From Sphingomonas sp. (GTDB lineage: Bacteria > Pseudomonadota > Alphaproteobacteria > Sphingomonadales > Sphingomonadaceae), in contig JAHBZH010000001.1 in assembly GCA_019635535.1 (NCBI GenBank), positions 1,144,995 to 1,208,994 of the forward strand: DNA of 64,000 nt, written 5' to 3'. A program made the position numbers and the translations under genes. A model generated the notes under the pieces. The model was not told where the DNA came from and ran no database searches. It saw nothing but the letters and a program-made list of their open reading frames with translations. Shown piece by piece: positions 46,684 through 55,504 of this stretch; positions within the stretch are counted from its first letter, which is position 1; each line of letters opens with the position of its first letter.

Positions 46684-46758
46684 GCGCGTCCGGTTCAGCC
46701 GCGCTTCATCTTGCGGAGCCGAAACGACCGGAAAGCGCGACGAAAAGCGCTTGCATCC

Positions 46759-46790
46759 TGCTACAAATGTGACATGCTACAAAGGTAGCA
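46759..46790. promoter_or_regulatory. BlaI/MecI-type operator
   Basis: GCTACAAATGT at 46760 is followed by GCTACAAAGGTAGC at 46776-46789, the second a perfect five-base inverted repeat around AAAG. Repeated TACAnnnGTA-type half sites just before the blaI-like start fit the operators of this repressor family, so the pair likely represses itself. Confidence 0.7.
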
Positions 46791-46809
46791 GGAAAAGGGC
46801 TTGGCTTTC

Positions 46810-47181
46810 ATGATCGATTCGCTGCCGCGCCGCGAGCGCGAGATTTTCAATATCCTTCTGGGGCTGGGCGAAGGCACGGCCGCCGACATCCGCGCGGCGA
46901 TGGCGGACGCGCCGAGCTATTCGGCGGTGCGCACCTTGCTCACCCGGCTCGAGGCGCGCGGGGTGGTCAAGCACCGGACTGAGGGTCTCACTTATGTCTA
47001 CAAGAGCGTTCCGCAGGCCGGCAAGGTCCGCGAATCGGCGCTCAAATCGATGGTGAAGACCTTCTTCGACGGTTCGGCGGCGAGCGCCGCGACGGCGCTG
47101 CTCGGGCTGACCAGGAGCCTGTCGCCGGAAGAGGCCGAAGCGCTGCAGCGGGCGATCGACGAAGCGAGGGAGCGGGAGTGA
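46810..47181 (+). CDS. BlaI/MecI/CopY-family repressor
   Basis: 123 residues (126 from an upstream TTG). A winged helix: LPRREREIFNILLGLGEGTA, ADIRAAMADAPSYSAVRTLL (recognition helix) and RLEARGVVKHRTEGLTYVYK, then a dimerisation helix region. Members block transcription until cut or signalled by a BlaR1-type protease. The gene overlaps the M56 peptidase gene, forming the standard pair. Palindromic operator sites lie just upstream. Confidence 0.92.
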   Translation: MIDSLPRREREIFNILLGLGEGTAADIRAAMADAPSYSAVRTLLTRLEARGVVKHRTEGLTYVYKSVPQAGKVRESALKSMVKTFFDGSAASAATALLGLTRSLSPEEAEALQRAIDEARERE

Positions 47182-48902
47182 TGGAGATGTCCTTCTTTGC
47201 CGAGATGGCGTGGAAATCCGCCCTGATCGCGGGCGCGGCCCTGATGCTGGCGATGATGCTGCGCTCGCGCGCCGCCGCCGACCGGGCGATGGTGCTGAAG
47301 CTCGGCGTCGCGATGCTGCTGGCCTTGCCGCTGATCGTGCTGTTCCTGCCGGCGCTCGAGATCGTCGCCTTCGCCGCGCCGGAAGCGCCGGCTCTTACCG
47401 CCACGCAACTGACCGAATGGCAGCTCGCCGCCCTCGCCGGCGAGCTGTCGCCCGCGGCCGCACCGACCATCTGGGACGATCCGACACCGCTCATCCTGCT
47501 CGCCTATCTGGGCGGGCTGGTGGCGATCGGTGCGCGGCTCGCCGCCGGGCTGTGGACGCTGGGGCGCTGGACGCGCAACGCCCGCGACGTGAGCTGCCCG
47601 GAATGGCTGGCGGCATTCGACCGGGTGCGCTGGCAGGCGGGCGATCCGGAATCGATCCGGCTGATGGTCGCCGACGAAGTGCGTTCGCCGTTGAGCTGGG
47701 GCTGGCGCCGACCGGTGATCCTGATCGATGCCGACACGCTGGACGAGCCCGAGGATGCCGAGGCGATCCTGGCCCATGAGGTCGCGCATATCGCGCGCGG
47801 CGACTGGCCGGTGCTGATGCTGGCGCGCGCCGCCAAGGCCCTGTTCTGGTTCAATCCGCTGGTCTGGCTGCTGGAGCGCGAGATCGTCCAGCAGGCCGAG
47901 GAGGCCGCCGATCTGGAGGCCGCCGAGCGGATCGATCCGGCCCGTTATGCCGAGACGCTGCTGTCGTGGGCGCGGTTCAACACGATGGTGCCGGCGAACA
48001 GCATCGCACCCAAGGGCAGCGCGCTCGGCCGCCGGGTTCGCGCGATCCTCGATCGCCGCGCGCGCGAGCGGCCGGCGGGATCCGTTTGGACCGGCATCGC
48101 GATGATCCTGTGCCTGGGCATCGCCGCTCCGGTGGCGGCCGCGAAGCTGGTCGCCGCCGCGCAGCAAGCGCCCGAAGCTCCACCCGCGCCGCGCACACCG
48201 GAAGCGCCGCGGGCGCCCGCCGCGCCGCGCGCTCCGGCGGCCGCACCCGCCGAAGCCCCCGATGCGCCGGAAGAAGTCCGCATGATCCATGTCCGTATTC
48301 CGCCGATCCCCGCCATCGCGCCGATCCCGCCGATTCCCGATGTCGCGCCGATCGTGCGCGATGCGCTGGCGGCGGCGTTGCCGGCGATCCCGGTGGCGCT
48401 GGCGTCCGCGAACGTCGCCATCGCGATCGATCCCGCGCAGATCGAAGACGCGCTGCGCCGCGCCGAGGCGGACATGCGCCGCGCCGGCCGCAGCCAGGCG
48501 GAGATCGACGAGCGGATGCGCCGGGCGCGCGAGGCGATGTCAAGCGCGCGCCGGGTGCAGCGGGTCGAGCTCGAAACCGCGATGCGCGAGGCGCGGCGGG
48601 CGATGGCCGAATCGCGCCAGGCGATAAGGGTCTCGATGGTCCATGGCGCCGCCGGCATGGAGCAGGGCGCCCGCCAGATGGAGCAGGGCGCCGACCGGAT
48701 GGAGCGCACCGGCGAACGGTTGCGCACCGACCGCGCCTATCGCGAGGAGAAGATCGCCGAGGCCCGGCGGCGCGGCGAGACCGTGACCCACGAGGAGCTG
48801 ATCCGGGCCGGCGAGGAGATGCGCGACGGCGCCCGCGACATGCGCGAAGGCGCGCGCGAGCTCCGCGAGGCCGGCGAACGGATGCGCGCCGGCCGGCACT
48901 GA
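47181..48902 (+). CDS. M56-family (BlaR1-like) membrane metallopeptidase with helical C-terminal domain
   Basis: 573 residues. Membrane helices at about 10-30, 38-62, 105-125 and 308-325 (SVWTGIAMILCLGIAAPVAA), with the zinc motif EAILAHEVAHIARGDW (HEVAH, about 199-203) on the cytoplasmic side. Instead of a penicillin-binding sensor domain, the C-terminal 240 residues are a proline/alanine linker and a long charged helix rich in Arg/Glu/Met repeats (MEQGARQMEQGADRME). It probably cleaves the BlaI repressor on an unknown signal. GTG 47178 or ATG 47181 may start it. Confidence 0.9.
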   Translation: MEMSFFAEMAWKSALIAGAALMLAMMLRSRAAADRAMVLKLGVAMLLALPLIVLFLPALEIVAFAAPEAPALTATQLTEWQLAALAGELSPAAAPTIWDDPTPLILLAYLGGLVAIGARLAAGLWTLGRWTRNARDVSCPEWLAAFDRVRWQAGDPESIRLMVADEVRSPLSWGWRRPVILIDADTLDEPEDAEAILAHEVAHIARGDWPVLMLARAAKALFWFNPLVWLLEREIVQQAEEAADLEAAERIDPARYAETLLSWARFNTMVPANSIAPKGSALGRRVRAILDRRARERPAGSVWTGIAMILCLGIAAPVAAAKLVAAAQQAPEAPPAPRTPEAPRAPAAPRAPAAAPAEAPDAPEEVRMIHVRIPPIPAIAPIPPIPDVAPIVRDALAAALPAIPVALASANVAIAIDPAQIEDALRRAEADMRRAGRSQAEIDERMRRAREAMSSARRVQRVELETAMREARRAMAESRQAIRVSMVHGAAGMEQGARQMEQGADRMERTGERLRTDRAYREEKIAEARRRGETVTHEELIRAGEEMRDGARDMREGARELREAGERMRAGRH

Positions 48903-49034
48903 GCCTCCTTCCATCCCGCGAGGGACCCAGGAGGAATGGCGGGCGCTCCCCAAGGCGTCCGCCATTCTTTTTCGTGCCGCTTTGCCTTTCGCCGGGCGCC
49001 TGTCACAAGGCTCCGAAAACGGGAGGATTCGGCG

Positions 49035-50414
49035 ATGCGGCGATTTTGGACCTGGCTGGCGGTGGCGATGCTGGCGGCGCCGGCCATGGCGCAGGATGCG
49101 CCGCACCAGCGCGAGGCGCGCGCGATCTACGAACGGCTGATCTCGTTCCGCAGCGCCGCCGGCCACGACCAGGTGCCGGCCATGGCGGGCTATATCGTCC
49201 AGACCCTGCGCGCCGCCGGCGTGCCGGAAGCCGACATCGCGGTTCTGCCGCATGAGGAGACGGTGGGCCTGCTCGTGCGCGTGCCCGGTCGTGACGCCGC
49301 GGCCCGGCCCCTGCTCTTTTCCGGCCATATGGACGTGGTCGACGCCCGGCCCGAGGACTGGGAGCGCGATCCGTTCACGCTGATCGAGGAAGGTGGCTAT
49401 TTCTTCGGACGCGGCACCGGCGACAACAAGGCCGGCATCGCATCGCTGGTGTCGACCATTCTCAGGATGCGCGCCGCCGGGCACCGGCCACGCCGCACGC
49501 TCGTCTTCGCCTTCATCGGCGACGAGGAGACCGGGATGGAAACGACCCGGCTGGTCGCCGCGCACGAATGGGTGCGGGGCGCCGAATATGCGATCAACGC
49601 CGATGCCGGCGGCGGGCTGCTCGCGCCGGACGGGCGGGCGATGGTCTATCTGATCCAGGGCGCGGAGAAGACCTATGCGACCTTCCGCCTGACCGCCACC
49701 AATCCCGGCGGCCATTCCAGCCGGCCGCGCGACGACAATGCGATTTACGATCTGACCCGCGCCTTGCTGTGGATCGAGGCCTATCGCTTCCCGGTGATGG
49801 CGAACGACCTGACCCGTGCCTATCTGGGCACAATCGGCCGCAGTGCCGAAGGGGCGGAGGGCGAGGCACTGCGCCGCTTCGCCGCCGATCCGGACGACGC
49901 CGAGGCCGCCGAGATGCTGCGCGCATCGCCCGAATATGTCGGCACGACGCGCACGACCTGCGTGGCGACCATGCTGGACGCCGGCCATGCCGAGAATGCG
50001 CTGCCGCAGCGCGCCTCGGCGATGGTCAATTGCCGGATATTCCCGGGCATCGAGGTCGAGGCGGTGCGCGCCGCGCTGGCCGAGGCGATCGGCAATCCCG
50101 CGATCCGGATCGAGACGATTGGCAATCCGCAGGCGAGCCCGGTGTCCGAAATGCGCGACGACGTCACCGCCGCGATCACCCGCTCCATCCACCGCCGCCA
50201 TCCCGGCGTCGCGATCACGCCCTATCTGGAATCGGGCGGTACGGACGGACTGGTCTATCGCGCCGCCGGCATCCCGACCTTCGCCACGTCCGGCATCTTC
50301 ATGAAGCCGGAGGACATGCGCTTCCACGGCCTCGACGAACGGATTCCGGTCGCCGCCTTCTACGAGGCGATCGAGCATATCCACGATCTCGCGCTGGAGC
50401 TTGGCGGACGCTGA
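49035..50414 (+). CDS. M20-family metallopeptidase, secreted
   Basis: 459 residues. Signal peptide MRRFWTWLAVAMLAAPAMAQ. Zinc site: LLFSGHMDVVDARPEDW (first His/Asp), GRGTGDNKAGIASLV (bridging Asp), AFIGDEETGMETTR (catalytic Glu-Glu), INADAGGG and, near the end, FATSGIFMKPEDMRFHGLDE (last His). The dimerisation domain lies between. These enzymes release C-terminal or acyl groups from peptides; this one would act in the periplasm. GGGAGGA lies before the ATG. Confidence 0.9.
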   Translation: MRRFWTWLAVAMLAAPAMAQDAPHQREARAIYERLISFRSAAGHDQVPAMAGYIVQTLRAAGVPEADIAVLPHEETVGLLVRVPGRDAAARPLLFSGHMDVVDARPEDWERDPFTLIEEGGYFFGRGTGDNKAGIASLVSTILRMRAAGHRPRRTLVFAFIGDEETGMETTRLVAAHEWVRGAEYAINADAGGGLLAPDGRAMVYLIQGAEKTYATFRLTATNPGGHSSRPRDDNAIYDLTRALLWIEAYRFPVMANDLTRAYLGTIGRSAEGAEGEALRRFAADPDDAEAAEMLRASPEYVGTTRTTCVATMLDAGHAENALPQRASAMVNCRIFPGIEVEAVRAALAEAIGNPAIRIETIGNPQASPVSEMRDDVTAAITRSIHRRHPGVAITPYLESGGTDGLVYRAAGIPTFATSGIFMKPEDMRFHGLDERIPVAAFYEAIEHIHDLALELGGR

Positions 50415-50483
50415 TTGCGCGGGAGCCTTGTTGCGGTGTAGCCGTTGGAGCGCAGGGGCTCGCGAAGCCGAAAGGGCCGCCAG

Positions 50484-51560
50484 ATGCGGGACAGTGAGGC
50501 CTATATCAACGCCATGGCCGGGACGGTCCCGGACCATGACGTCCATCAGCTCTTCATCGACTGGGCGGCGCGCCGGATCGAGGATGAGCGCATCGGCAAA
50601 CTGTTCGGCCGGATGGCCGAGCGTTCCGGCATCGAACATCGCTGGTCGGTCCTGCCGCCGCCCGGCGGCCGGCCGCATGACGCGCCCGGCGGCTTCTATC
50701 ACGGCGCGATGCCGGCGACCTCGACGCGCATGACCTGCTATGCCGAGGAGGCGCCGAAGCTCGCCCTGCGCGCGATCGATGCGCTGAAGGAGAAGACGCC
50801 GCTGGACGGCGTCACCCATCTGGTCGTGGCGAGCTGCACCGGTTTCGTCGCGCCGGGCATCGACCAGATCATCGCCCGCGCGCTCGGGCTCGATCATGTC
50901 GAGCGGACCCTGGTGGGGTTCATGGGCTGCTACGCGGCCGTCTCTGCGTTGCGGACGGCCTATCATATCGTTCGTTCGGCGCCGGAAGCGCGGGTGCTGG
51001 TCGTGACGGTCGAGCTGTGCACCCTGCATCTGCAGGAAACGCAGCAACTCGAGCCACTGCTCGCCATGCTCCAGTTCAGCGACGGCGCGGCGGCGGCCCT
51101 GGTGACGACCGAACCGGTAGGTTTCCGGATGAGCCATCTCTTCTCGCTCGCGCTGGAGGAGTCGGCGGAGCTGATCCAGTGGAAGATCGGCGACACCGGC
51201 TTCGAGATGACCCTGTCCGGCGAGGTGCCGGGCCGCATCCAGCGGGCGCTGACCGACGACGATGCCCGAGCGACGCTGCACAACGGCTGGGCGCAGGGCG
51301 AGATCGACGCCTGGGCGGTCCATGCCGGCGGGCGCTCGATCCTCGACGCCGTGGAGCGCGGGCTGGAGCTGGAGCAGGGCGCGCTCAACGTCTCGCGCGA
51401 GGTGCTGGCGCGCTACGGCAACATGTCGTCGGCGACCTTGATGTTCGTGCTCGGCCTGATGCTGGAACGGCCGGGAGCGGAGAAAGGCGTCGCCATCGCC
51501 TTCGGCCCCGGCCTCGCCGCCGAAGGCTTCCACTTCGAGCGGGCCGAACGCGCCCGATGA
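50484..51560 (+). CDS. type III polyketide synthase
   Basis: 358 residues, homodimeric condensing enzyme using malonyl-CoA and an acyl-CoA starter. The triad is Cys149 in GFMGCYAAV, His280 in AWAVHAGGRS and Asn313 in YGNMSSAT. ASCTGFVAPGIDQIIA and FGPGLAAEGFHFER are further signatures. It overlaps a methyltransferase and then a flavoprotein gene, the same layout as Streptomyces srsABC, which makes methylated, hydroxylated alkylresorcinol-type phenolic lipids; alkylpyrone is the alternative. Confidence 0.92.
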   Translation: MRDSEAYINAMAGTVPDHDVHQLFIDWAARRIEDERIGKLFGRMAERSGIEHRWSVLPPPGGRPHDAPGGFYHGAMPATSTRMTCYAEEAPKLALRAIDALKEKTPLDGVTHLVVASCTGFVAPGIDQIIARALGLDHVERTLVGFMGCYAAVSALRTAYHIVRSAPEARVLVVTVELCTLHLQETQQLEPLLAMLQFSDGAAAALVTTEPVGFRMSHLFSLALEESAELIQWKIGDTGFEMTLSGEVPGRIQRALTDDDARATLHNGWAQGEIDAWAVHAGGRSILDAVERGLELEQGALNVSREVLARYGNMSSATLMFVLGLMLERPGAEKGVAIAFGPGLAAEGFHFERAERAR

Positions 51561-52252
51561 TCGATCTCGCCCAGCGCCTCCGGACCGACGAGCAGATGGA
51601 CGATCCGGCGCTGGACGATGCGACCTATGCCGCGGTGCTCGCCGATCTCGCCCGGGTGAATCGCTGGACGCTGGCCGGGCGGCCGACACTGGGCTTTCTT
51701 GCCCGCGCGGCGCGCGACATGCCGGCCTTCCGGCTGCTCGACGTCGGCTTCGGCCAGGGCGACATGCTGCGCCGGATCGCACGCTGGGCGCGACGCAGGG
51801 GGATTGCGGTCGACCTGGTCGGCGTCGATCTCAATGCGGCCAGCGTCGGCGTGGCACGCGCCGCGACACCCATTGGCATGCCGATCGAATATCGCGCGGG
51901 GGATTATGAAGCGCAGCCGACGCCGTTCGACTTCGTCGTCTCCAGCCTGGTCGCGCACCACATGACCGACGAGGAGCTGACCGCCTTCATCCGCTACATG
52001 GAGCGGATGGGGACGCGCGGCTGGCTGATCAACGACCTGCACCGGCACCGTTTCGCTTATCTGGGCTTCCCGCTGCTGGCGCGACTGCTCGGCGCGCATC
52101 GCATCGTGCGCGAGGACGGGCAGCTTTCGATCGCGCGCGCCTTCCGCCCCGCCGAATGGCGCGACATCCTCGCGCAAGCGGGCGTGCCCGCCGATGCGGC
52201 GCGGATCGTGCGCCGCTTCCCCTTCCGGCTGTGCGTCGAACGGCTGCGCTAA
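51557..52252 (+). CDS. SAM-dependent methyltransferase of the PKS operon
   Basis: 231 residues. Motif I LLDVGFGQGDMLRRIARWAR, then VDLVGVDLNAASVGVARAAT, FDFVVSSLVAHHMTDEELTA and RGWLINDLHRHRFAYLGFPL. The family methylates small molecules; here probably the ring of the polyketide. Its ATG overlaps the PKS stop (ATGA), and its end overlaps the flavoprotein start by 22 bases. Cytosolic. Confidence 0.88.
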   Translation: MIDLAQRLRTDEQMDDPALDDATYAAVLADLARVNRWTLAGRPTLGFLARAARDMPAFRLLDVGFGQGDMLRRIARWARRRGIAVDLVGVDLNAASVGVARAATPIGMPIEYRAGDYEAQPTPFDFVVSSLVAHHMTDEELTAFIRYMERMGTRGWLINDLHRHRFAYLGFPLLARLLGAHRIVREDGQLSIARAFRPAEWRDILAQAGVPADAARIVRRFPFRLCVERLR

Positions 52253-53304
52253 TCGTCGGCGGCGGTCCGGCCGGAGCGGCGGCCGCGATCGGGCTCGCCC
52301 GGGCCGGCGCGATGCCGGTGGTGATCGATCGCGCGGCGGGCGAGCGGGACGTGGTGTGCGGCGGGTTTCTCGGCTGGGACGCGCTGGCGCATCTGCGGCG
52401 GCTGGGACTCGATCCGATGGCGCTGGGCGCCAGGCCGATCCATCGGCTGCGGCTGATGGCCGGGACACGGTCCGTCGAGGTCGCGCTGCCCGGCGTGGCG
52501 GCGGGCCTGTCGCGGCGGCGGCTGGACGCGACTTTGCTGCGCATGGCGGAGGAAGCGGGGGCGACCGTGCTGCGCGGGCGGACGGCGCGGGCCGTCGAGG
52601 ACCGACGGGTGCGGCTCGACGACGGCGCGGAGATGGACGCCGACGCCCTGTTCGTCGCCACCGGCAAGCATGAGCTGCGCGGCTGCGCGCGGCCGGTCGC
52701 GGGGCGCAAGCTGTCGGCGGGGCTGCGCGCCGCGGTCGAGCCGTCGCCCGACCTGGTGCGGGCGCTGGCCGGGACGATCGAGCTGCATCTTTATGACGGC
52801 GGCTATGCCGGGCTGCTGCTGCAGGAGGACGGGCGGGCCAATTTGTGCCTGTCGGTGGCGCATGCGCGGCTAAGCGAGGGGCGCGATACGTGGCTGGCGA
52901 CCTTGCGCGAGGAGGCGCCGGCCCTGGTTGAGCGGCTGGACGGGGCGCTGCCGGGCGACTGGGAGGCGATCGCAGGGGTGCCTTATGGCTGGCGGGCGAA
53001 GGCGACGGAAGCGGGCGTCTATCGTGTCGGCGATCAGGCGGCAGTGATCGCCAGCCTGGCCGGCGACGGCATCGCCATGGCGCTGGCGAGCGGCGCGGCG
53101 GGGGCGCAGGCCTGCCTGCACGGCGACGGCACGGGCGCGCGCGCCTGGCAGAAGGCGTTCGCGAAGCGCGCGGCGCGGCCGGTGCTGGTCGCCGAAACGC
53201 TGCGCCACATGGCGGAGCATCGCGTCGAGCGGGGGGCGATGATGAGATTGGCGCGGTTCGGCGGACTGGCCGGCCTTGCGGCGCGGCTGACGCGGATCGG
53301 CTAA
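52231..53304 (+). CDS. FAD-dependent oxidoreductase (monooxygenase-like) of the PKS operon
   Basis: 357 residues from GTG 52231. The dinucleotide site is TAALIVGGGPAGAAAAIGLA, followed by VVIDRAAGERDVVCGGFLGW, a geranylgeranyl-reductase / PHBH-like middle, and the second FAD motif VYRVGDQAAVIASLAGDGIA. It probably hydroxylates the polyketide product, as SrsC-type enzymes do. Translation is coupled to the methyltransferase by overlap. Its stop overlaps the convergent SleB gene by four bases. Confidence 0.88.
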   Translation: MRRTAALIVGGGPAGAAAAIGLARAGAMPVVIDRAAGERDVVCGGFLGWDALAHLRRLGLDPMALGARPIHRLRLMAGTRSVEVALPGVAAGLSRRRLDATLLRMAEEAGATVLRGRTARAVEDRRVRLDDGAEMDADALFVATGKHELRGCARPVAGRKLSAGLRAAVEPSPDLVRALAGTIELHLYDGGYAGLLLQEDGRANLCLSVAHARLSEGRDTWLATLREEAPALVERLDGALPGDWEAIAGVPYGWRAKATEAGVYRVGDQAAVIASLAGDGIAMALASGAAGAQACLHGDGTGARAWQKAFAKRAARPVLVAETLRHMAEHRVERGAMMRLARFGGLAGLAARLTRIG

Positions 53305-54221
53305 CGCGCGCCGGTGATCGCGGCAGGCGCGTCGGCGCGCCACTGGCCGGACTGGCGATATTCCTCGCGCACCGTGGATTCGGGCAGATTGGTCGCCGCC
53401 CAGCGCGGATCCTGCGGGATGTCCGAAGAGATGGTGGGCGCGGACGGCGCCGGCAGCGCGGCGCGGGCTGGCACCGGCGCTTCAGTTGGCGCGCCGGGGC
53501 GGACGCCGAAGAAGATGCGGATGGGATTGGGCAGTGGCTCGGTCCCGGCATAGGCGGCGTTGAACGCGCCAGGCAGGCCGCCGGCGCCGGGCAGACGGTA
53601 GAAGATGTGCGCGCCGATCACCGTAGTGCGCGCCAGGCGCGGCCCCCAGGACGGCGCGACGGCAAAAGTGTGATAATGGGTTGAAAGGCCGACCGGCGCA
53701 TAGACGCGGCCGGCCAGCGCCTCGGCGGCGAGCGCGCGGGCGCGGGCCCAGTCGATGCCTTCCGCCCGTCGCTCCAGCGAACCGTCGCAGGTGAAGGTGA
53801 ACTGGCAGCCGCCACCGGGGCGCAGCGGCCCCTGATAGACGACGCCGCAGATGCTGTTCGGCCAGGCGGGATGGCGGACCCGGTTGAGCACCACCTGGGC
53901 GACGGCGCGCTGGCCGTCCTCGCTCTCCGAACGCGCCTCGTAATAGATCGCCTGGGCAAGGCAGTCCTGGCCGCGCAGCCGATCCAGGCCAGTACGGCCT
54001 TCGATGGCGAAGGCGGCGGCGACGGGGCCGGGGGCAGTGGCGGTGCGGGGCGCCGGCGGCCGGCTGCCGACCCGGGCGGACGTGACCGGGGCGGCGGTGA
54101 CGGCCGGCGCGAGCGTGGACATGGTGGGGACGCAGGAGGCGTTGGCGAGCGCGAGCGCGGCAAGCGCCGGCGCGCGCGCCGCGACGTGCCTCAACTTCGA
54201 CCGAGATGCGCCCGATGCCAT
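53301..54221 (-). CDS. cell-wall hydrolase, SleB family
   Basis: 306 residues. The N terminus SKLRHVAARAPALAALALAN (with NASC) is a signal, possibly a lipoprotein one. The hydrolase-2 domain has DCLAQAIYYEARSESEDGQR (catalytic Glu), VAQVVLNRVRHPAWPNSICG, VYQG, CQFTFTCDG and LSTHYHTFAVAPSWGPRLAR. It hydrolyses peptidoglycan glycan links, probably as a lytic transglycosylase-type remodeller outside sporulation. The C-terminal 90 residues are proline-rich and unassigned. Confidence 0.88.
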   Translation of the reverse strand: MASGASRSKLRHVAARAPALAALALANASCVPTMSTLAPAVTAAPVTSARVGSRPPAPRTATAPGPVAAAFAIEGRTGLDRLRGQDCLAQAIYYEARSESEDGQRAVAQVVLNRVRHPAWPNSICGVVYQGPLRPGGGCQFTFTCDGSLERRAEGIDWARARALAAEALAGRVYAPVGLSTHYHTFAVAPSWGPRLARTTVIGAHIFYRLPGAGGLPGAFNAAYAGTEPLPNPIRIFFGVRPGAPTEAPVPARAALPAPSAPTISSDIPQDPRWAATNLPESTVREEYRQSGQWRADAPAAITGAR

Positions 54222-54544
54222 GCCTGTCTTCCGCCCGGAGCGGCGGCTCCCTTTCGGCGCGATACGCCGAACGATGGAAGGGCGCGCGCGCTGATTTCGC
54301 GCCGTCCCGATCAGGGACAGGCGCCGCGCGATCCCTGAAGCTTTTGGTCGAGCGCGGCGCGCGCTTCGTCGAACCGCATCCGCCTTCGACGAAAGCATGC
54401 GCGTCATGGTCGAAAGGTGCGCGCGTCGGCGGTGCTGCGGCGGCAGGGAGGAGCTGCGATCCGTGCGGCATCGGATTCCCCCCAACACCGCTCGCCGGAT
54501 CGCTCCTGCCAGACGAACTGGCTGGACCCGCGAACGGAGAGACG
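54222..54544. other. gene-free stretch, nothing recognised
   Basis: About 320 bases between the SleB gene and a possible small protein. Frames here are compositional only. A short palindrome GTCCCGATCAGGGAC lies near 54302. It should include the SleB promoter. No repeat family from elsewhere in the window was found in it. Confidence 0.4.
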
Positions 54545-54667
54545 ATGATACGCATGATCCTTGCTTTCTTCCTCATCGCGGCAATCGGGGCTTCTCTCAC
54601 AGCCAGGACGATCGCGTGTTCGGAAGGGGCAGTGCCCGCCCGTTCGGCGGCCAGAGTTACGTTGTGA
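54545..54667 (+). CDS. possible small membrane protein
   Basis: 40 residues: MIRMILAFFLIAAIGASLTA forms a membrane helix or signal peptide, followed by a short polar tail. GGAG stands five bases before the ATG, which is the main evidence. It has no recognised family and could be a chance frame. Confidence 0.35.
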   Translation: MIRMILAFFLIAAIGASLTARTIACSEGAVPARSAARVTL

Positions 54668-54760
54668 GCCGCGTCGCTATCAGAGCCCACCAGCGGCGCG
54701 GGTCCGGCTGGGAGGCGGCGGTACCCCACTGTCGCCTCCCTTGCCATCGCCGCGATGGCG

Positions 54761-55504
54761 TCAGCCCCGTCCGGCGAACCGCTTGACCTCATCGACATAG
54801 GAGCGCCCGATGCGCTGCTCGGCGCCGTCGGACAGGCGCGCCGTCCAGTGGCCGGTATCGTCGCGATAGAGCGCCGAGACCGTGTCGCGCCGGACGATCA
54901 CCGAGCGATGGACGCGCAGGAATACAGCCGGATCGAGTTCCTGCTCCAGCTTGGCGATGGTGCGGTGGATGAGCCAGGATCGCGTGCCGACATGCAGCCG
55001 CATATAATCGCGCTCGGCGGTGATGCGGGCGATATCCGCTGCCGCGATCCGCACCAGCCCGCTATGGTCCGGAACCCAGAATTCATCGACATAAGTGGCG
55101 GCCGGGCGCGCCGTGGCGCGGGGCTCGGCCTCGAGATGCGTCCGCACGCGATCGAGCGCGCGGGCGAGCCGATCGGGCTGGACCGGCTTCATCAGATAGT
55201 CGATCGCCGCGACATCGAAGGCGGCGACCGCGAAATTGTCGAAAGCCGTGATGAACACGACCGGCGTGCCGGCCGCAGATTGCGACAGCGCGCGGGCGAC
55301 GTCGATCCCGTTCATGCCAGGCATGGCGATATCGAGCAGCACCACGTCCGGCGCCACGGCTTCGGCGATGCGCAGCGCCGCCTCGCCGTCATTGGCGGCT
55401 CCGACCACGGTGACGCCGGGCAACCCGGCGAGCAGCAGCTGCAGCCGCTCGACGGCGAGCGGCTCATCGTCGACGACCATGACGCGCAGCGGCCGTTCAG
55501 CCAT
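54761..55504 (-). CDS. LytTR-family response regulator
   Basis: 247 residues. A receiver domain starts RVMVVDDEPLAVERLQLLLA, with phospho-Asp in VVLLDIAMPGMNG and switch residues in VVFITAFDNFAVAAFDV...DYLMKPV. A LytTR DNA-binding domain follows (DYMRLHVGTRSWLIHRTIAK, FLRVHRSVIVR, GRSYVDEVKR). Its start overlaps the sensor kinase stop by eight bases, so the two form a LytS/LytR-type system. Target genes cannot be told. Confidence 0.93.
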   Translation of the reverse strand: MAERPLRVMVVDDEPLAVERLQLLLAGLPGVTVVGAANDGEAALRIAEAVAPDVVLLDIAMPGMNGIDVARALSQSAAGTPVVFITAFDNFAVAAFDVAAIDYLMKPVQPDRLARALDRVRTHLEAEPRATARPAATYVDEFWVPDHSGLVRIAAADIARITAERDYMRLHVGTRSWLIHRTIAKLEQELDPAVFLRVHRSVIVRRDTVSALYRDDTGHWTARLSDGAEQRIGRSYVDEVKRFAGRG

